The notes under the pieces are model-generated. The model had not been told where the DNA came from. It made no database searches and was given only the letters and a program-made list of their open reading frames with translations. This document shows positions 33,971-41,541 of a stretch of DNA of 64,000 nucleotides, piece after piece. Position numbers and translations under genes: made by a program. This stretch comes from an uncultured Treponema sp. (GTDB taxonomy: Bacteria; Spirochaetota; Spirochaetia; Treponematales; Treponemataceae): the NCBI RefSeq assembly GCF_934725225.1, contig NZ_CAKVAM010000007.1:38858-102857 (forward strand), given 5' to 3'. Every line of letters starts with the position of its first letter. The first letter of the stretch is position 1.

Positions 33971-35230
33971 ATGAAAAAGACTCTTATCGCGGTCGCAGCG
34001 GCTGCCGCACTTACAGCAACTTCTGCTTTCGCAGAAATCACATTCGGAGCATGGCTTCGTGTTCTTGCTTCGCCAGTAGCTTCAACAGGCGAGGACATCA
34101 TCGCCGGCGTTGAGAACTCATGGGGATGGGGCGCACGTACAGCCCGCATCAACATCAACGGAACTTCCGAGGACGGAAAGGCCGGATTCGTAATGGGCGT
34201 TTACAACGACTTCGAGAGCGGACTCGGACAGGGCGACGACGCATACCTTTGGGTTAAGCCTGTTGACACTGTAAAAATCTCTGTAGGTAAGTTTGACTCA
34301 CCTACAAATGGACTCCGCGGCGACTTCTGCTACGGCTCATGGAACTGGCTCAGACCTTTCAACTGGGCATTCGACGGCGAAGGACTTACATTTGACGGAG
34401 TTTCAAAGAACGGTCTTATGTTAGAGGCTGATCCAATGGAAGGACTCCACGCATTCGCAGTTATTCCAATGTCTTCTAGCTATGCAAGCGCAGAGGAAGT
34501 TTACCGCAATATTCAGGCTGGCTTCGGATATGCAATCGAGGGCGTTGGTAAGCTCAAGGCTCAGTTCATCGGTGACTACAGCTATACTCAGAAAGACGAC
34601 AAACTTGGAGATTGGTACATCGATGATGATGGTGATGTTGTACGTCATGATACAACTCCTAATGCTGCTGGCAAGAAAGATGAAGACAAGACAACAGGAA
34701 AAATCGGTGTTGCATTCGACCTTACATCAGTTGAAAACCTTTATGTAACAGTTGGCGCACGCTTCGGTATCGCAGATAAAGATCTCGCACCTGACTACCT
34801 TAAGATGGCATTCACAGCTGGCGCTTCTTATCAGGTTTCTGAGCAGATGAAGTTCTCTGCAGATGGTGGATATGTTCAGTATCAGGACAAGTTCAATGCT
34901 GATGACGACAGCCTCTTCTTTGTAGGAGCAGGTGTAGACTTCGCTGTAATGGACGGACTCAACGCAGTTGCAGATGTTCGCTATATGAGCAACAAATACG
35001 GAAAGAATGGCGATGACGGTGCTATCAGCTTCCTCGTTGGAGTTAACAAGTCTGTATCAAGCAACGGCTCTCTCGGAATTGGATTCCAGGGTGCAACAAA
35101 CGGATGCGGTCTTGTAACAAATGACGGTTCAGGAATTGTTGCAGGTCAGTCTTATACAGCTGGCGAAGCTAATGGTGATTCAGACGCATTTGTTTGGGCA
35201 ATCCCAGTATCTGTAAGCGTTTGGTTCTAG
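33971..35230 (+). CDS. Outer-membrane beta-barrel porin, family copy 3
   Basis: A 419-residue paralogue with the same signal peptide as the other copies and a PVSVSVWF end. The first half is nearly identical to copy 2 (for example GEGLTFDGVSKNGLML), the loop at about residues 185-225 is different and Asp-rich, and the shared GARFGIADKD region follows. A last variable loop lies before FVWAIP. Codon use in the shared blocks is more C-ending than in neighbouring genes, as expected for a highly expressed gene or for exchange among copies. Only this copy has a clear promoter of its own type. Confidence 0.78.
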   Translation: MKKTLIAVAAAAALTATSAFAEITFGAWLRVLASPVASTGEDIIAGVENSWGWGARTARININGTSEDGKAGFVMGVYNDFESGLGQGDDAYLWVKPVDTVKISVGKFDSPTNGLRGDFCYGSWNWLRPFNWAFDGEGLTFDGVSKNGLMLEADPMEGLHAFAVIPMSSSYASAEEVYRNIQAGFGYAIEGVGKLKAQFIGDYSYTQKDDKLGDWYIDDDGDVVRHDTTPNAAGKKDEDKTTGKIGVAFDLTSVENLYVTVGARFGIADKDLAPDYLKMAFTAGASYQVSEQMKFSADGGYVQYQDKFNADDDSLFFVGAGVDFAVMDGLNAVADVRYMSNKYGKNGDDGAISFLVGVNKSVSSNGSLGIGFQGATNGCGLVTNDGSGIVAGQSYTAGEANGDSDAFVWAIPVSVSVWF

Positions 35231-35358
35231 GCAATCGCGCATAGCGCGAATGCTGGCGAGTTTGCCTTGCAAACTCGGTCGAATCTGGCAGTTTTGCACG
35301 GCAAAACTGTCGGGGCAATCACACGCAATGCGAGTGTCCGGCACAGTGGATGTGCTGG
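35231..35358 (+). other. Hairpin array between porin 3 stop codon and its terminator
   Basis: Five consecutive stems follow the stop codon. 35231-35253: 9 bp with one mismatch, ATA loop. 35257-35277: 9 bp perfect, CTT loop, AGTTTGC core. 35287-35311: 11 bp with one wobble, ACG loop. 35321-35337: imperfect, AAT loop. 35338-35358: 8 bp with one wobble, 5-nt loop. No frame is open through the array. It is homologous to the array after porin 4. Confidence 0.8.
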
Positions 35359-35368
35359 ACAAGGCAAA

Positions 35369-35394
35369 AAGCCTCCCAAAAGGGAGGCTTTTTT
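35369..35394 (+). terminator. Terminator of porin 3 (shared stem type)
   Basis: AAGCCTCCC/GGGAGGCTT with an AAAA loop and six T, the same stem as in the other three porin terminators. Confidence 0.9.
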
Positions 35395-35520
35395 GTGTTT
35401 AAATGAAAATACAAGAATACAATGCTCCCAGTCATTGTCCGGCTTGGTCTACGATGTTTAAAAAAAGCCAATTGATAATTTGTTTCAGCTTTATTAAACA
35501 GACGCTTCCTTGTTTTAATA

Positions 35521-35549
35521 TTGACCATGTGTTTATTATAGTGTACATT
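35521..35549 (+). promoter_or_regulatory. Candidate promoter of the toxin-antitoxin operon
   Basis: TTGACC at 35521-35526, 17 bp, TACATT at 35544-35549, 6 nt before the toxin ATG. An alternative is TTGTTT (35510) with TATTAT (35534), which gives a leader of about 10 nt. Region 35395-35520 has no visible gene. Confidence 0.5.
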
Positions 35550-35555
35550 AAAAAT

Positions 35556-35846
35556 ATGTATCAAATTTTTAAAACGGAAAACTACTTAAAATGGTTCAAG
35601 AAGCTGCGCGACAGCACGGCAAAATATGCAATCATCTTAAGAATAGAACGTCTTAAAAACGGCAACTTCGGCGATTCTAAAAGCGTTGGTGAAAAAGTTT
35701 TTGAATTGCGAATTGACACAGGAAAAGGATATAGAGTTTATTTTACAAACAAGGACAAGGAAATTATTATCCTTTTGGCAGGCGGAAACAAATCCACACA
35801 AGAAACTGATATACAGAAGGCTAAGGAATTGGCAAAGGAGGTCTGA
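35556..35846 (+). CDS. RelE/HigB-like toxin (addiction module killer protein)
   Basis: A 96-residue RelE-superfamily protein, probably a ribosome-dependent or free mRNase. Family features are the TENYLKWFKKLRDSTAKYAIILRIERL helix, VGEKVFELRIDTGKGYRVYFT and IILLAGGNKSTQ near the end. The frame is open 51 codons further up, but the ATG at 35556 gives the usual length; it has no ribosome site, so the mRNA may be leaderless. The antitoxin gene starts 3 nt after its stop. Confidence 0.87.
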   Translation: MYQIFKTENYLKWFKKLRDSTAKYAIILRIERLKNGNFGDSKSVGEKVFELRIDTGKGYRVYFTNKDKEIIILLAGGNKSTQETDIQKAKELAKEV

Positions 35847-35849
35847 ATT

Positions 35850-36155
35850 ATGGAAAAAATAAAGCTTACAGCTTACAATGCGGCTGAGTTTCTGGACACA
35901 GAGAAGCTTCAGAAAGGCTACCTTGACTATGTGGCAAAAGAAGGCACGCCGGAAGAGCTAATCGAAGCAATAAAGACAGTCGCAAGGGCAAAAGGAATGT
36001 CCAAGACCGCAAAGGAAACAGGAATTTCCCGCAGTGGACTTTACAAAGCCCTGTCTCCGGACGGAAACCCGACAATAGACACATTGATTAAAATTGCAAA
36101 GTCCATAGGGTATAATCTGAACATCTCCTTCTCGCCAATAAAGACAAACTGCTGA
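35850..36155 (+). CDS. HigA-like antitoxin, addiction module antidote protein
   Basis: A 101-residue protein with an N-terminal KLTAYNAAEFLD segment and a helix-turn-helix of the Xre/HigA type (KGMSKTAKETGISRSGLYKALSPDGNP, then IDTLIKIAKSIGYNLNISF). It should neutralise the upstream toxin and autoregulate the operon. GGAGG precedes the ATG, overlapping the end of the toxin gene. The toxin-first order is usual for this class. Confidence 0.88.
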   Translation: MEKIKLTAYNAAEFLDTEKLQKGYLDYVAKEGTPEELIEAIKTVARAKGMSKTAKETGISRSGLYKALSPDGNPTIDTLIKIAKSIGYNLNISFSPIKTNC

Positions 36156-36247
36156 AACTTCTACTCTTCTTGCGGAAAAAGAATGCAAAAAGCCATTCCT
36201 TATGCTTGGTCATTATCCTGCAGAAAATGCAGTTTGCAATACTTTTA

Positions 36248-37456
36248 TTATAAATCTTCCATTAACCATTCCAATGCATTTTTACGGATAATTCCGTCAT
36301 AATCACCTTGCGGATCGTCATCCAAAGTTAAAATCATTTTAGGATAATTATCTTTTATTGCCTTCAGCGGACGCAGCTCCCTTTCCAAAGTCTGCTCATC
36401 GCGGACAGTGGCAGCTACCTGAATATATGTGTTTCCGTCCTGCGACTGGGCTACAAAATCAACTTCCGCCTCGTCAATTTTTCCTACATATACATTGTAG
36501 CGGCGGCGGACAAGCTCAAGATAAACTATATTTTCCAGAATATGACCGGCGTCCATTGACTTTTTTCCTATCAAGGCTGAACGCAGGGCAATATCCGCCA
36601 CATAATATTTTTCAAGTGATTTCAAGTATTCTTTTCCCTTGATATTATAGCGTTTGACCTTATAGACGATATATGTTTCCACGAGGGACGAAAGATAGTT
36701 TTCAACCATGCGCGAGTCAGTCTTGCGGCCGCTGCTTGTCATTGTGTCTGCGATTTTCTTGCTGGAAACTTCGAGACCGATATTGTCAAAGACAAACTCA
36801 GCAACGCTTTGGAGCTGGAAGACATCCGTGATTTTTTTTCTTGAGATAATGTCTTTCACAAGAATTGTATTGTATAGGCTTTCCAAGTAGTCATTTATGC
36901 CAGCCCTCTCAATACAGAGCGAATAAGGAAAAGAGCTGTTTTCCAGATACTGCCTGTAGGCATTTGGAAGATTCTGCTCAAGTTTTTTGGCATGCACAAA
37001 TTCCTTAAATGAAAGAGGCTGCATTTTTATTTCCACATAGCGGCCGGAAAGATAGGTTGCAAGCTCGCTGGACAGAATGCCTGAATTGGAGCCTGTGATG
37101 TATATGTCCAAAAGAGGATTTATGAAAAAACTATCTACAACTTCCTCAAACTGCGGCACGCGCTGAATTTCGTCAAAGAAAAGATACATTCGCCTGCCGG
37201 GAATCAGACGTTCCTTTACATAGGCGTAGAACGAGTCATTGTTGCAAAGATTTTTAAATTCATAGTCTTCAAAATTGATTGAGACAATCTGATTTTCCTC
37301 TGCGCCTTCCTTGAGCAGGATTCTCTGCCACTGGGCAAGCAGTGTGGATTTTCCGCATCTTCTTATTCCTGTAACAACTTTTATGAGCTGCTTATCCTTA
37401 AAGGTTCGAAGGCGGTCTAAGAAGCTCTCTCTCTGTATATCAGGCAGTTCTTCCAT
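36248..37456 (-). CDS. AAA-14 / DUF4143 ATPase (archaeal-type ATPase family)
   Basis: A 402-residue STAND-like ATPase with Walker A GIRRCGKST, Walker B YLFFDEIQRV, and a sensor-like GSNSGILSSELATYLSGR. A winged-helix region (IADTMTSSGRKTDSRMVENYLSSLVE) and a DUF4143 domain with a PD-(D/E)XK-like core (AEVDFVAQSQDGNTYIQVA) follow. Genes of this class are common in accessory regions and are often multicopy; their role is unclear. It sits between the toxin-antitoxin pair and porin 4. Confidence 0.82.
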   Translation of the reverse strand: MEELPDIQRESFLDRLRTFKDKQLIKVVTGIRRCGKSTLLAQWQRILLKEGAEENQIVSINFEDYEFKNLCNNDSFYAYVKERLIPGRRMYLFFDEIQRVPQFEEVVDSFFINPLLDIYITGSNSGILSSELATYLSGRYVEIKMQPLSFKEFVHAKKLEQNLPNAYRQYLENSSFPYSLCIERAGINDYLESLYNTILVKDIISRKKITDVFQLQSVAEFVFDNIGLEVSSKKIADTMTSSGRKTDSRMVENYLSSLVETYIVYKVKRYNIKGKEYLKSLEKYYVADIALRSALIGKKSMDAGHILENIVYLELVRRRYNVYVGKIDEAEVDFVAQSQDGNTYIQVAATVRDEQTLERELRPLKAIKDNYPKMILTLDDDPQGDYDGIIRKNALEWLMEDL

Positions 37457-37490
37457 AGTAATTTCACTTTAATGCAAGAAAGCGTAAAAA

Positions 37491-37528
37491 TCAACAAGTT
37501 TTTGCATTCTGTTGCAAAAACTTGTTGA
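37491..37528. other. Perfect 16-bp hairpin upstream of the ATPase gene
   Basis: Arms 37491-37506 and 37513-37528 pair without mismatch around a 6-nt loop. There is no T run on either side, so it is not a standard terminator. It lies 34 nt before the ATPase start codon and 28 nt from the porin 4 terminator. It could be a regulator site or protect the transcript end. Confidence 0.75.
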
Positions 37529-37555
37529 TTTCACAGAGTTTTGTCTTAAACACAC

Positions 37556-37582
37556 AAAAAAAGCCTCCCATAAGGGAGGCTT
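37556..37582 (-). terminator. Terminator of porin 4 (shared stem type)
   Basis: On the minus strand the AAGCCTCCC stem has a TTAT loop and a run of T (plus-strand A tract 37556-37562). Confidence 0.9.
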
Positions 37583-37709
37583 TCTGCTTGTCCAGCACAT
37601 CTAGTGCGCCGTACACGTGTGATTGCCCCGACAGTCTTGCTAACAAAACTGTCAGATTCGACCGAGTTTGCAAGGCAAACTCGCCAGCATTTGCGCTATG
37701 CGCGATTGA
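37583..37709 (-). other. Hairpin array between porin 4 stop codon and its terminator
   Basis: From the stop: GCGC-ATA-GCGC (37693-37703), a 9-bp perfect stem with CTT loop on the minus strand (37663-37683), a 10-bp stem with one mismatch (37630-37653), an ACACGTGT palindrome near 37612-37619, and a GCAC/GTGC stem near 37604. The array is homologous to that of porin 3, with changed loop bases and partly compensated arms. Confidence 0.78.
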
Positions 37710-39005
37710 CTAGAAACCAACCTGCAATGCTACAGGGATTGCCCATACGAAGTCATCGCCTGCGTTAGCAGAGATTCCTGCAAGTCCGCAGCCGTTTGTT
37801 GCGCCCTGGAAGCCAATTCCGATGTAGCCGTTGCTTGATACGTTCTTTGTAACTCCAACAAGGAAGCTGATTGCTCCGTCATCCTTGTCTTTTCCGTATC
37901 CAATGTTCTTGTAGCGAACATCTGCTGCTGCGTTAAGACCGTCCATGATTACATAGTCAACACCAGCACCGATTCCGAATGCGTTGTCTTTCTGATCACC
38001 AGCTTTTCCAACACATTTGTCCTGATACTGAACATATCCACCAGAAACAGAGACCTTCATAGCGTCAGAAACCTGGTAAGAAGCGCCAGCTGTGAACTTC
38101 ATCTTTTCGTTGTCGGTGTTGAATTCCTTGTCTGCGATTCCGAATCTTGCGCCTACAGTTACAAAGAGATTCTCAACTGCGTTGAAGTCGAATGCAACGT
38201 TTACTGTTCCAATCTGCTTGCTGTCTTTTGTAACTTCGGCAGATACTTCTTTTTCCATTGCTTCAAGAGCTTTTTCCCATGAATCATAAGTTCCGCTCAA
38301 TTTTGAAGGATCATAAACTTTCTTTGTGTCTTTCTTGTTTTTCTCAGCATAGCTTCCGAAATATCCAGCCTTGAGAGTACCAAGACCTTCGATTGTGTAA
38401 GCCGCCGCATACATACCGTTCTTGAATGTGTCTTCAATAGTATTTTTTGCATCTTCTGTGGCTGTTTTAGCAACATAAGAATCGTTGTTTCCACCCCACT
38501 TAGCATTGTATACAGGAAGCTGGATTACTGCTACAAGACCGTCAACAGGAGTGATTTTTGCCATAAGACCGTTTGTGTGGCTTCCGTTGAAAGTAAGTCC
38601 TTCGCCATCTGCAATCCAGTTGCCCGGTCTGAGCCAGTTCCATGAGCCGTAGCAGAAGTCGCCGCGGAGTCCTGTTTCGCCGCCATCGAATTTACCAAGA
38701 GCAATCTGAACTGAGCTGGCAGGCTTTACCCAAATGTATGCATTGTCGCCAACCTGAATGTTGTCTCCAGTGTTGTAGTACATATCAAGCTTGAATCCAA
38801 CGTTTCCGTCTTCCGATGTGCCTGCAACGTTCAATCTTGAAGGTCTCATTCCGCCCCAAGAGTTGGAAGTTCCAGTAAGAATGTCCTCGCCGTTAGACGC
38901 TACGCCTGTGATGCTGCGAAGCCATGCTCCGAATGTGATTTCTGCGAAAGCAGAAGTTGCTGTAAGTGCGGCAGCCGCTGCGACCGCGATAAGAGTCTTT
39001 TTCAT
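37710..39005 (-). CDS. Outer-membrane beta-barrel porin, family copy 4
   Basis: A 431-residue paralogue with the identical signal peptide. The barrel shares FCYGSWNWLRPGNWIADGEGLTF and the GARFGIADKE block with copies 2 and 3, but has its own loops, including a Lys-rich one (about 190-235, EKNKKDTKKVYDPSK). It ends PVALQVGF. Its leader carries the CTCCTCCTCCCC stretch, which can pair with the GGAGG ribosome site 18 nt downstream. It forms a convergent pair with copy 3. Confidence 0.77.
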   Translation of the reverse strand: MKKTLIAVAAAAALTATSAFAEITFGAWLRSITGVASNGEDILTGTSNSWGGMRPSRLNVAGTSEDGNVGFKLDMYYNTGDNIQVGDNAYIWVKPASSVQIALGKFDGGETGLRGDFCYGSWNWLRPGNWIADGEGLTFNGSHTNGLMAKITPVDGLVAVIQLPVYNAKWGGNNDSYVAKTATEDAKNTIEDTFKNGMYAAAYTIEGLGTLKAGYFGSYAEKNKKDTKKVYDPSKLSGTYDSWEKALEAMEKEVSAEVTKDSKQIGTVNVAFDFNAVENLFVTVGARFGIADKEFNTDNEKMKFTAGASYQVSDAMKVSVSGGYVQYQDKCVGKAGDQKDNAFGIGAGVDYVIMDGLNAAADVRYKNIGYGKDKDDGAISFLVGVTKNVSSNGYIGIGFQGATNGCGLAGISANAGDDFVWAIPVALQVGF

Positions 39006-39021
39006 CTCTTAGCCTCCTTAT

Positions 39022-39308
39022 GTTTAAATCTTGGGGAGGAGGAGGTTTTGGACTCTGTTTCAGGCAGAAATTGCATGATTTTTGCTGTTTTTTCAGACAG
39101 CCTGCCTAAAATTCTTTGCAAGGGGTGCTGACATGCACACGTCAAGGGGTCTGCCCAGCGTTAGGCAGAGGGGGTTGCAAGGACACAGCAGGAGGCTTGA
39201 CGTGTACAGGGAAGAGTAGGTTGCAGATTTAAGTTATTAGAGAGAAACCGAAAATTCAGGAACTGTTTTATTGACAAATCGGGAATTGAATTCCATAATA
39301 TCCGAAGT
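39022..39308. other. Porin 4 leader and inverted repeats, no gene
   Basis: The minus-strand leader module of porin 4 (TTTCTGCCTGAAACAG...CTCCTCCCC) occupies about 39022-39085. Further out, ACACGTCAAG (39137-39146) pairs with CTTGACGTGT (39196-39205), enclosing a stem TCTGCC/GGCAGA (39150-39155 with 39164-39169). No open frame with a ribosome site is visible. The promoters of both flanking genes should lie here, but only weak candidates are seen. Confidence 0.55.
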
Positions 39309-40538
39309 ATGATTGACAGAAAATTTGGAATTCAAGTAAAAAAAGCATTGGAGTATTTTCCGTGTGTAACTTTAACTGGTGCTCGTCAGACAGGAAAAAT
39401 AACACTTTTGCGTTCTCTGCTGCCGGAATACAATTATGTTTCTCTTGATTTGCCGAGCATTGCGGCTCTTGCAGATGAAACTCCTGAAATTTTTTTTGAA
39501 AAATACAAAAGTCCTCTTATTGTTGATGAAGTTCAGTATGCGCCTAAACTTTTCAGGTTTTTGAAGGAACGGCTTGATAGCGAGCGGCATAATATGGGAC
39601 AGCTTGTTCTTACTGGAAGCCAAAAGTTCGAACTGATGAAAAATATTTCAGAAAGTCTTGCTGGAAGAACTTGTGTAATGGAACTTGAAGGTCTTTCTTG
39701 GGCGGAATACAAAAATGCTCCGTGTTTTTCGGATGAAAATCCGGCTAGTTTTGAAACTTTTATTTTCCGCGGTGGATTTCCAGAACTTACACGTGAACCG
39801 GATTTTCCGCTTGATATGTTTTTTTCAAGTTATCTTGCGACTTACCTTGAGCGCGATGTGCGCCAGCTTGTCAATGTTTCAAATTTGCGGACTTTTGAAC
39901 AGTTTATTCGTCTGCTTGCAATTCGGAATGCTCAAATGCTGGATATGGCTGAAATAGGGAATTCACTTGGCATAAGTTCAAAAACGGTTGCTTCATGGCT
40001 TAGCGTACTTGAAACTTCAGGGCAAATTACATTTTTGCAGCCGTGGTTTGGCAATGTTGGAAAACGAATTGTAAAAACTCCAAAAGTTTATTTTAATGAC
40101 ACCGGGCTTTTGTGCTGGCTTTTGGGAATTGAAAAAGACAAATTGAAAACTTCTCCTTTTGCAGGAAGTATTTTTGAAACTGCGGTTTTTGCTGAATTAA
40201 GGAAAAACAACAAGCTGAATGGAAGCAAAAAGCAGCTTTATTATTACCGTGATGTTTCTCAGACAGAAATTGATTTTCTTGAGATTGGCGCAGGCTGCCG
40301 TTTGATAGAATCCAAGCTTACAGAAAATCCAAAGTCTGATGATGCCGCCGGAATAAAAAAGTTCTATGAGCGAGTGCTTTCAATTCCAAAAATTCCTGCG
40401 GAGCTAGAGCCTCTTTCTTCATATATTATATGCAACAGCCGTGAGAATTTTCCATTAAAGGTTTATGCCAAGGATGAAAAAATCAAAGTCAACGCGGTAA
40501 ATATAAAAGATTTGCTGCTAGATACCGTTGTTTTTTAA
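39309..40538 (+). CDS. AAA-14 / DUF4143 ATPase with altered Walker A
   Basis: A 409-residue member of the same family as the gene at 36248. The order is P-loop GARQTGKITLL, YVSLDLPSIAALADETP, Walker B LIVDEVQYAP, GSQKFELMKNISESLAGR, a winged-helix part (GNSLGISSKTVASWLSVLE), and the DUF4143 nuclease-like end (SQTEIDFLEIGAGCRLIESKLTENP). The residue after the P-loop Lys is Ile instead of Thr or Ser, which normally binds magnesium, so ATP hydrolysis may be weak or lost. The C-terminal ExK site looks intact. It may be decaying. Confidence 0.82.
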   Translation: MIDRKFGIQVKKALEYFPCVTLTGARQTGKITLLRSLLPEYNYVSLDLPSIAALADETPEIFFEKYKSPLIVDEVQYAPKLFRFLKERLDSERHNMGQLVLTGSQKFELMKNISESLAGRTCVMELEGLSWAEYKNAPCFSDENPASFETFIFRGGFPELTREPDFPLDMFFSSYLATYLERDVRQLVNVSNLRTFEQFIRLLAIRNAQMLDMAEIGNSLGISSKTVASWLSVLETSGQITFLQPWFGNVGKRIVKTPKVYFNDTGLLCWLLGIEKDKLKTSPFAGSIFETAVFAELRKNNKLNGSKKQLYYYRDVSQTEIDFLEIGAGCRLIESKLTENPKSDDAAGIKKFYERVLSIPKIPAELEPLSSYIICNSRENFPLKVYAKDEKIKVNAVNIKDLLLDTVVF

Positions 40539-40563
40539 GCGGATTTGCATTAATTTATTAGTT

Positions 40564-41541
40564 ATGTCAGATTTGGAAGTAAAAATCAGGAACTTTTTTA
40601 AAAAGCCATCTTATGTTGTGGCGGCTATTATTGGCGTTGTCTTGCTTGCGGCGGCTGGCTCTAGTCTTTTTGTTGTTGATCAGGCGGAGCAGGCTGTAAT
40701 CACTCGATTTGGAAGATATTATGCCACTTTGGGACCGGGGCTTCAGTATAAAATTCCGCTTATAGATAAGAAATTTATTGTTCCGGGAAATAAAGTCGTC
40801 CAGACGGAGCAGTTCGGATTTAAAACCACAAAAAGCGGCTCTATGAATCAGTATCAGAACAATATTACGCGTGAATCAACTATGCTGACCGGCGATTTGA
40901 ATATCGTGGATGTTGAATGGATTATTCAGTATAGAATTGTTGATCCGCGCGCTTGGCTTTTTACAGTTCAGGAAAAAGATCAGACAATCCGCGACATTAG
41001 CCGTTCTGTAATAAATACTTTGGTTGGCGACCGTGCGATTTTGGATGTTATGAGCAGCGAGCGAAGCAACATTGAAAATCTTGCGGTTTCCATGATGAAC
41101 GAGCAGTTTTCGCAGCTGGGACTTGGAATAAACGTTTTTGCGGTTAAGCTTCAGAATATTGTTCCGCCGGAAGGAGTTCAGGATGCGTTTGAGGACGTGA
41201 ACAAGGCTATTCAGGACATGAATCGCTTTATAAATGAAGGAAAAGAAAGCTACAATTCAGAAATTCCAAAGGCAAAAGGCGAGGCTGACCGGAAAATTCA
41301 AGTGGCGGAAGGCTATGCGGCTGAGCGTGTTAACAAGGCAAAGGGCGATGTGGCAAGGTTCAATTCAGTTTATGAAGAATACAGAAAAGCTCCTGCTGTT
41401 ACCCGGGAACGTCTTTATCTTGAAACTATGGAAGAAATTTTTGCTTCCGGCGCAGACAAGAATCCGGCTTTAATAGACAGCGGTCTTGACAATGTGCTTC
41501 CGTTTAAGAATCTTGGAGGAAAAAATGGCAAAGCAGAATAA
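40564..41541 (+). CDS. hflK: HflK-like SPFH/band 7 membrane protease modulator
   Basis: A 325-residue protein with an N-terminal membrane helix (VVAAIIGVVLLAAAGSSLFVV) then an SPFH domain (VDQAEQAVITRFGRYYATLGPGLQYKIPLID) and a C-terminal coiled coil. HflK and HflC form a large cage around the FtsH protease in the inner membrane. The frame is open 12 codons earlier, but MSDLEVK is the preferred start. No good ribosome site is visible. The hflC start lies inside its last codons. Confidence 0.88.
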   Translation: MSDLEVKIRNFFKKPSYVVAAIIGVVLLAAAGSSLFVVDQAEQAVITRFGRYYATLGPGLQYKIPLIDKKFIVPGNKVVQTEQFGFKTTKSGSMNQYQNNITRESTMLTGDLNIVDVEWIIQYRIVDPRAWLFTVQEKDQTIRDISRSVINTLVGDRAILDVMSSERSNIENLAVSMMNEQFSQLGLGINVFAVKLQNIVPPEGVQDAFEDVNKAIQDMNRFINEGKESYNSEIPKAKGEADRKIQVAEGYAAERVNKAKGDVARFNSVYEEYRKAPAVTRERLYLETMEEIFASGADKNPALIDSGLDNVLPFKNLGGKNGKAE

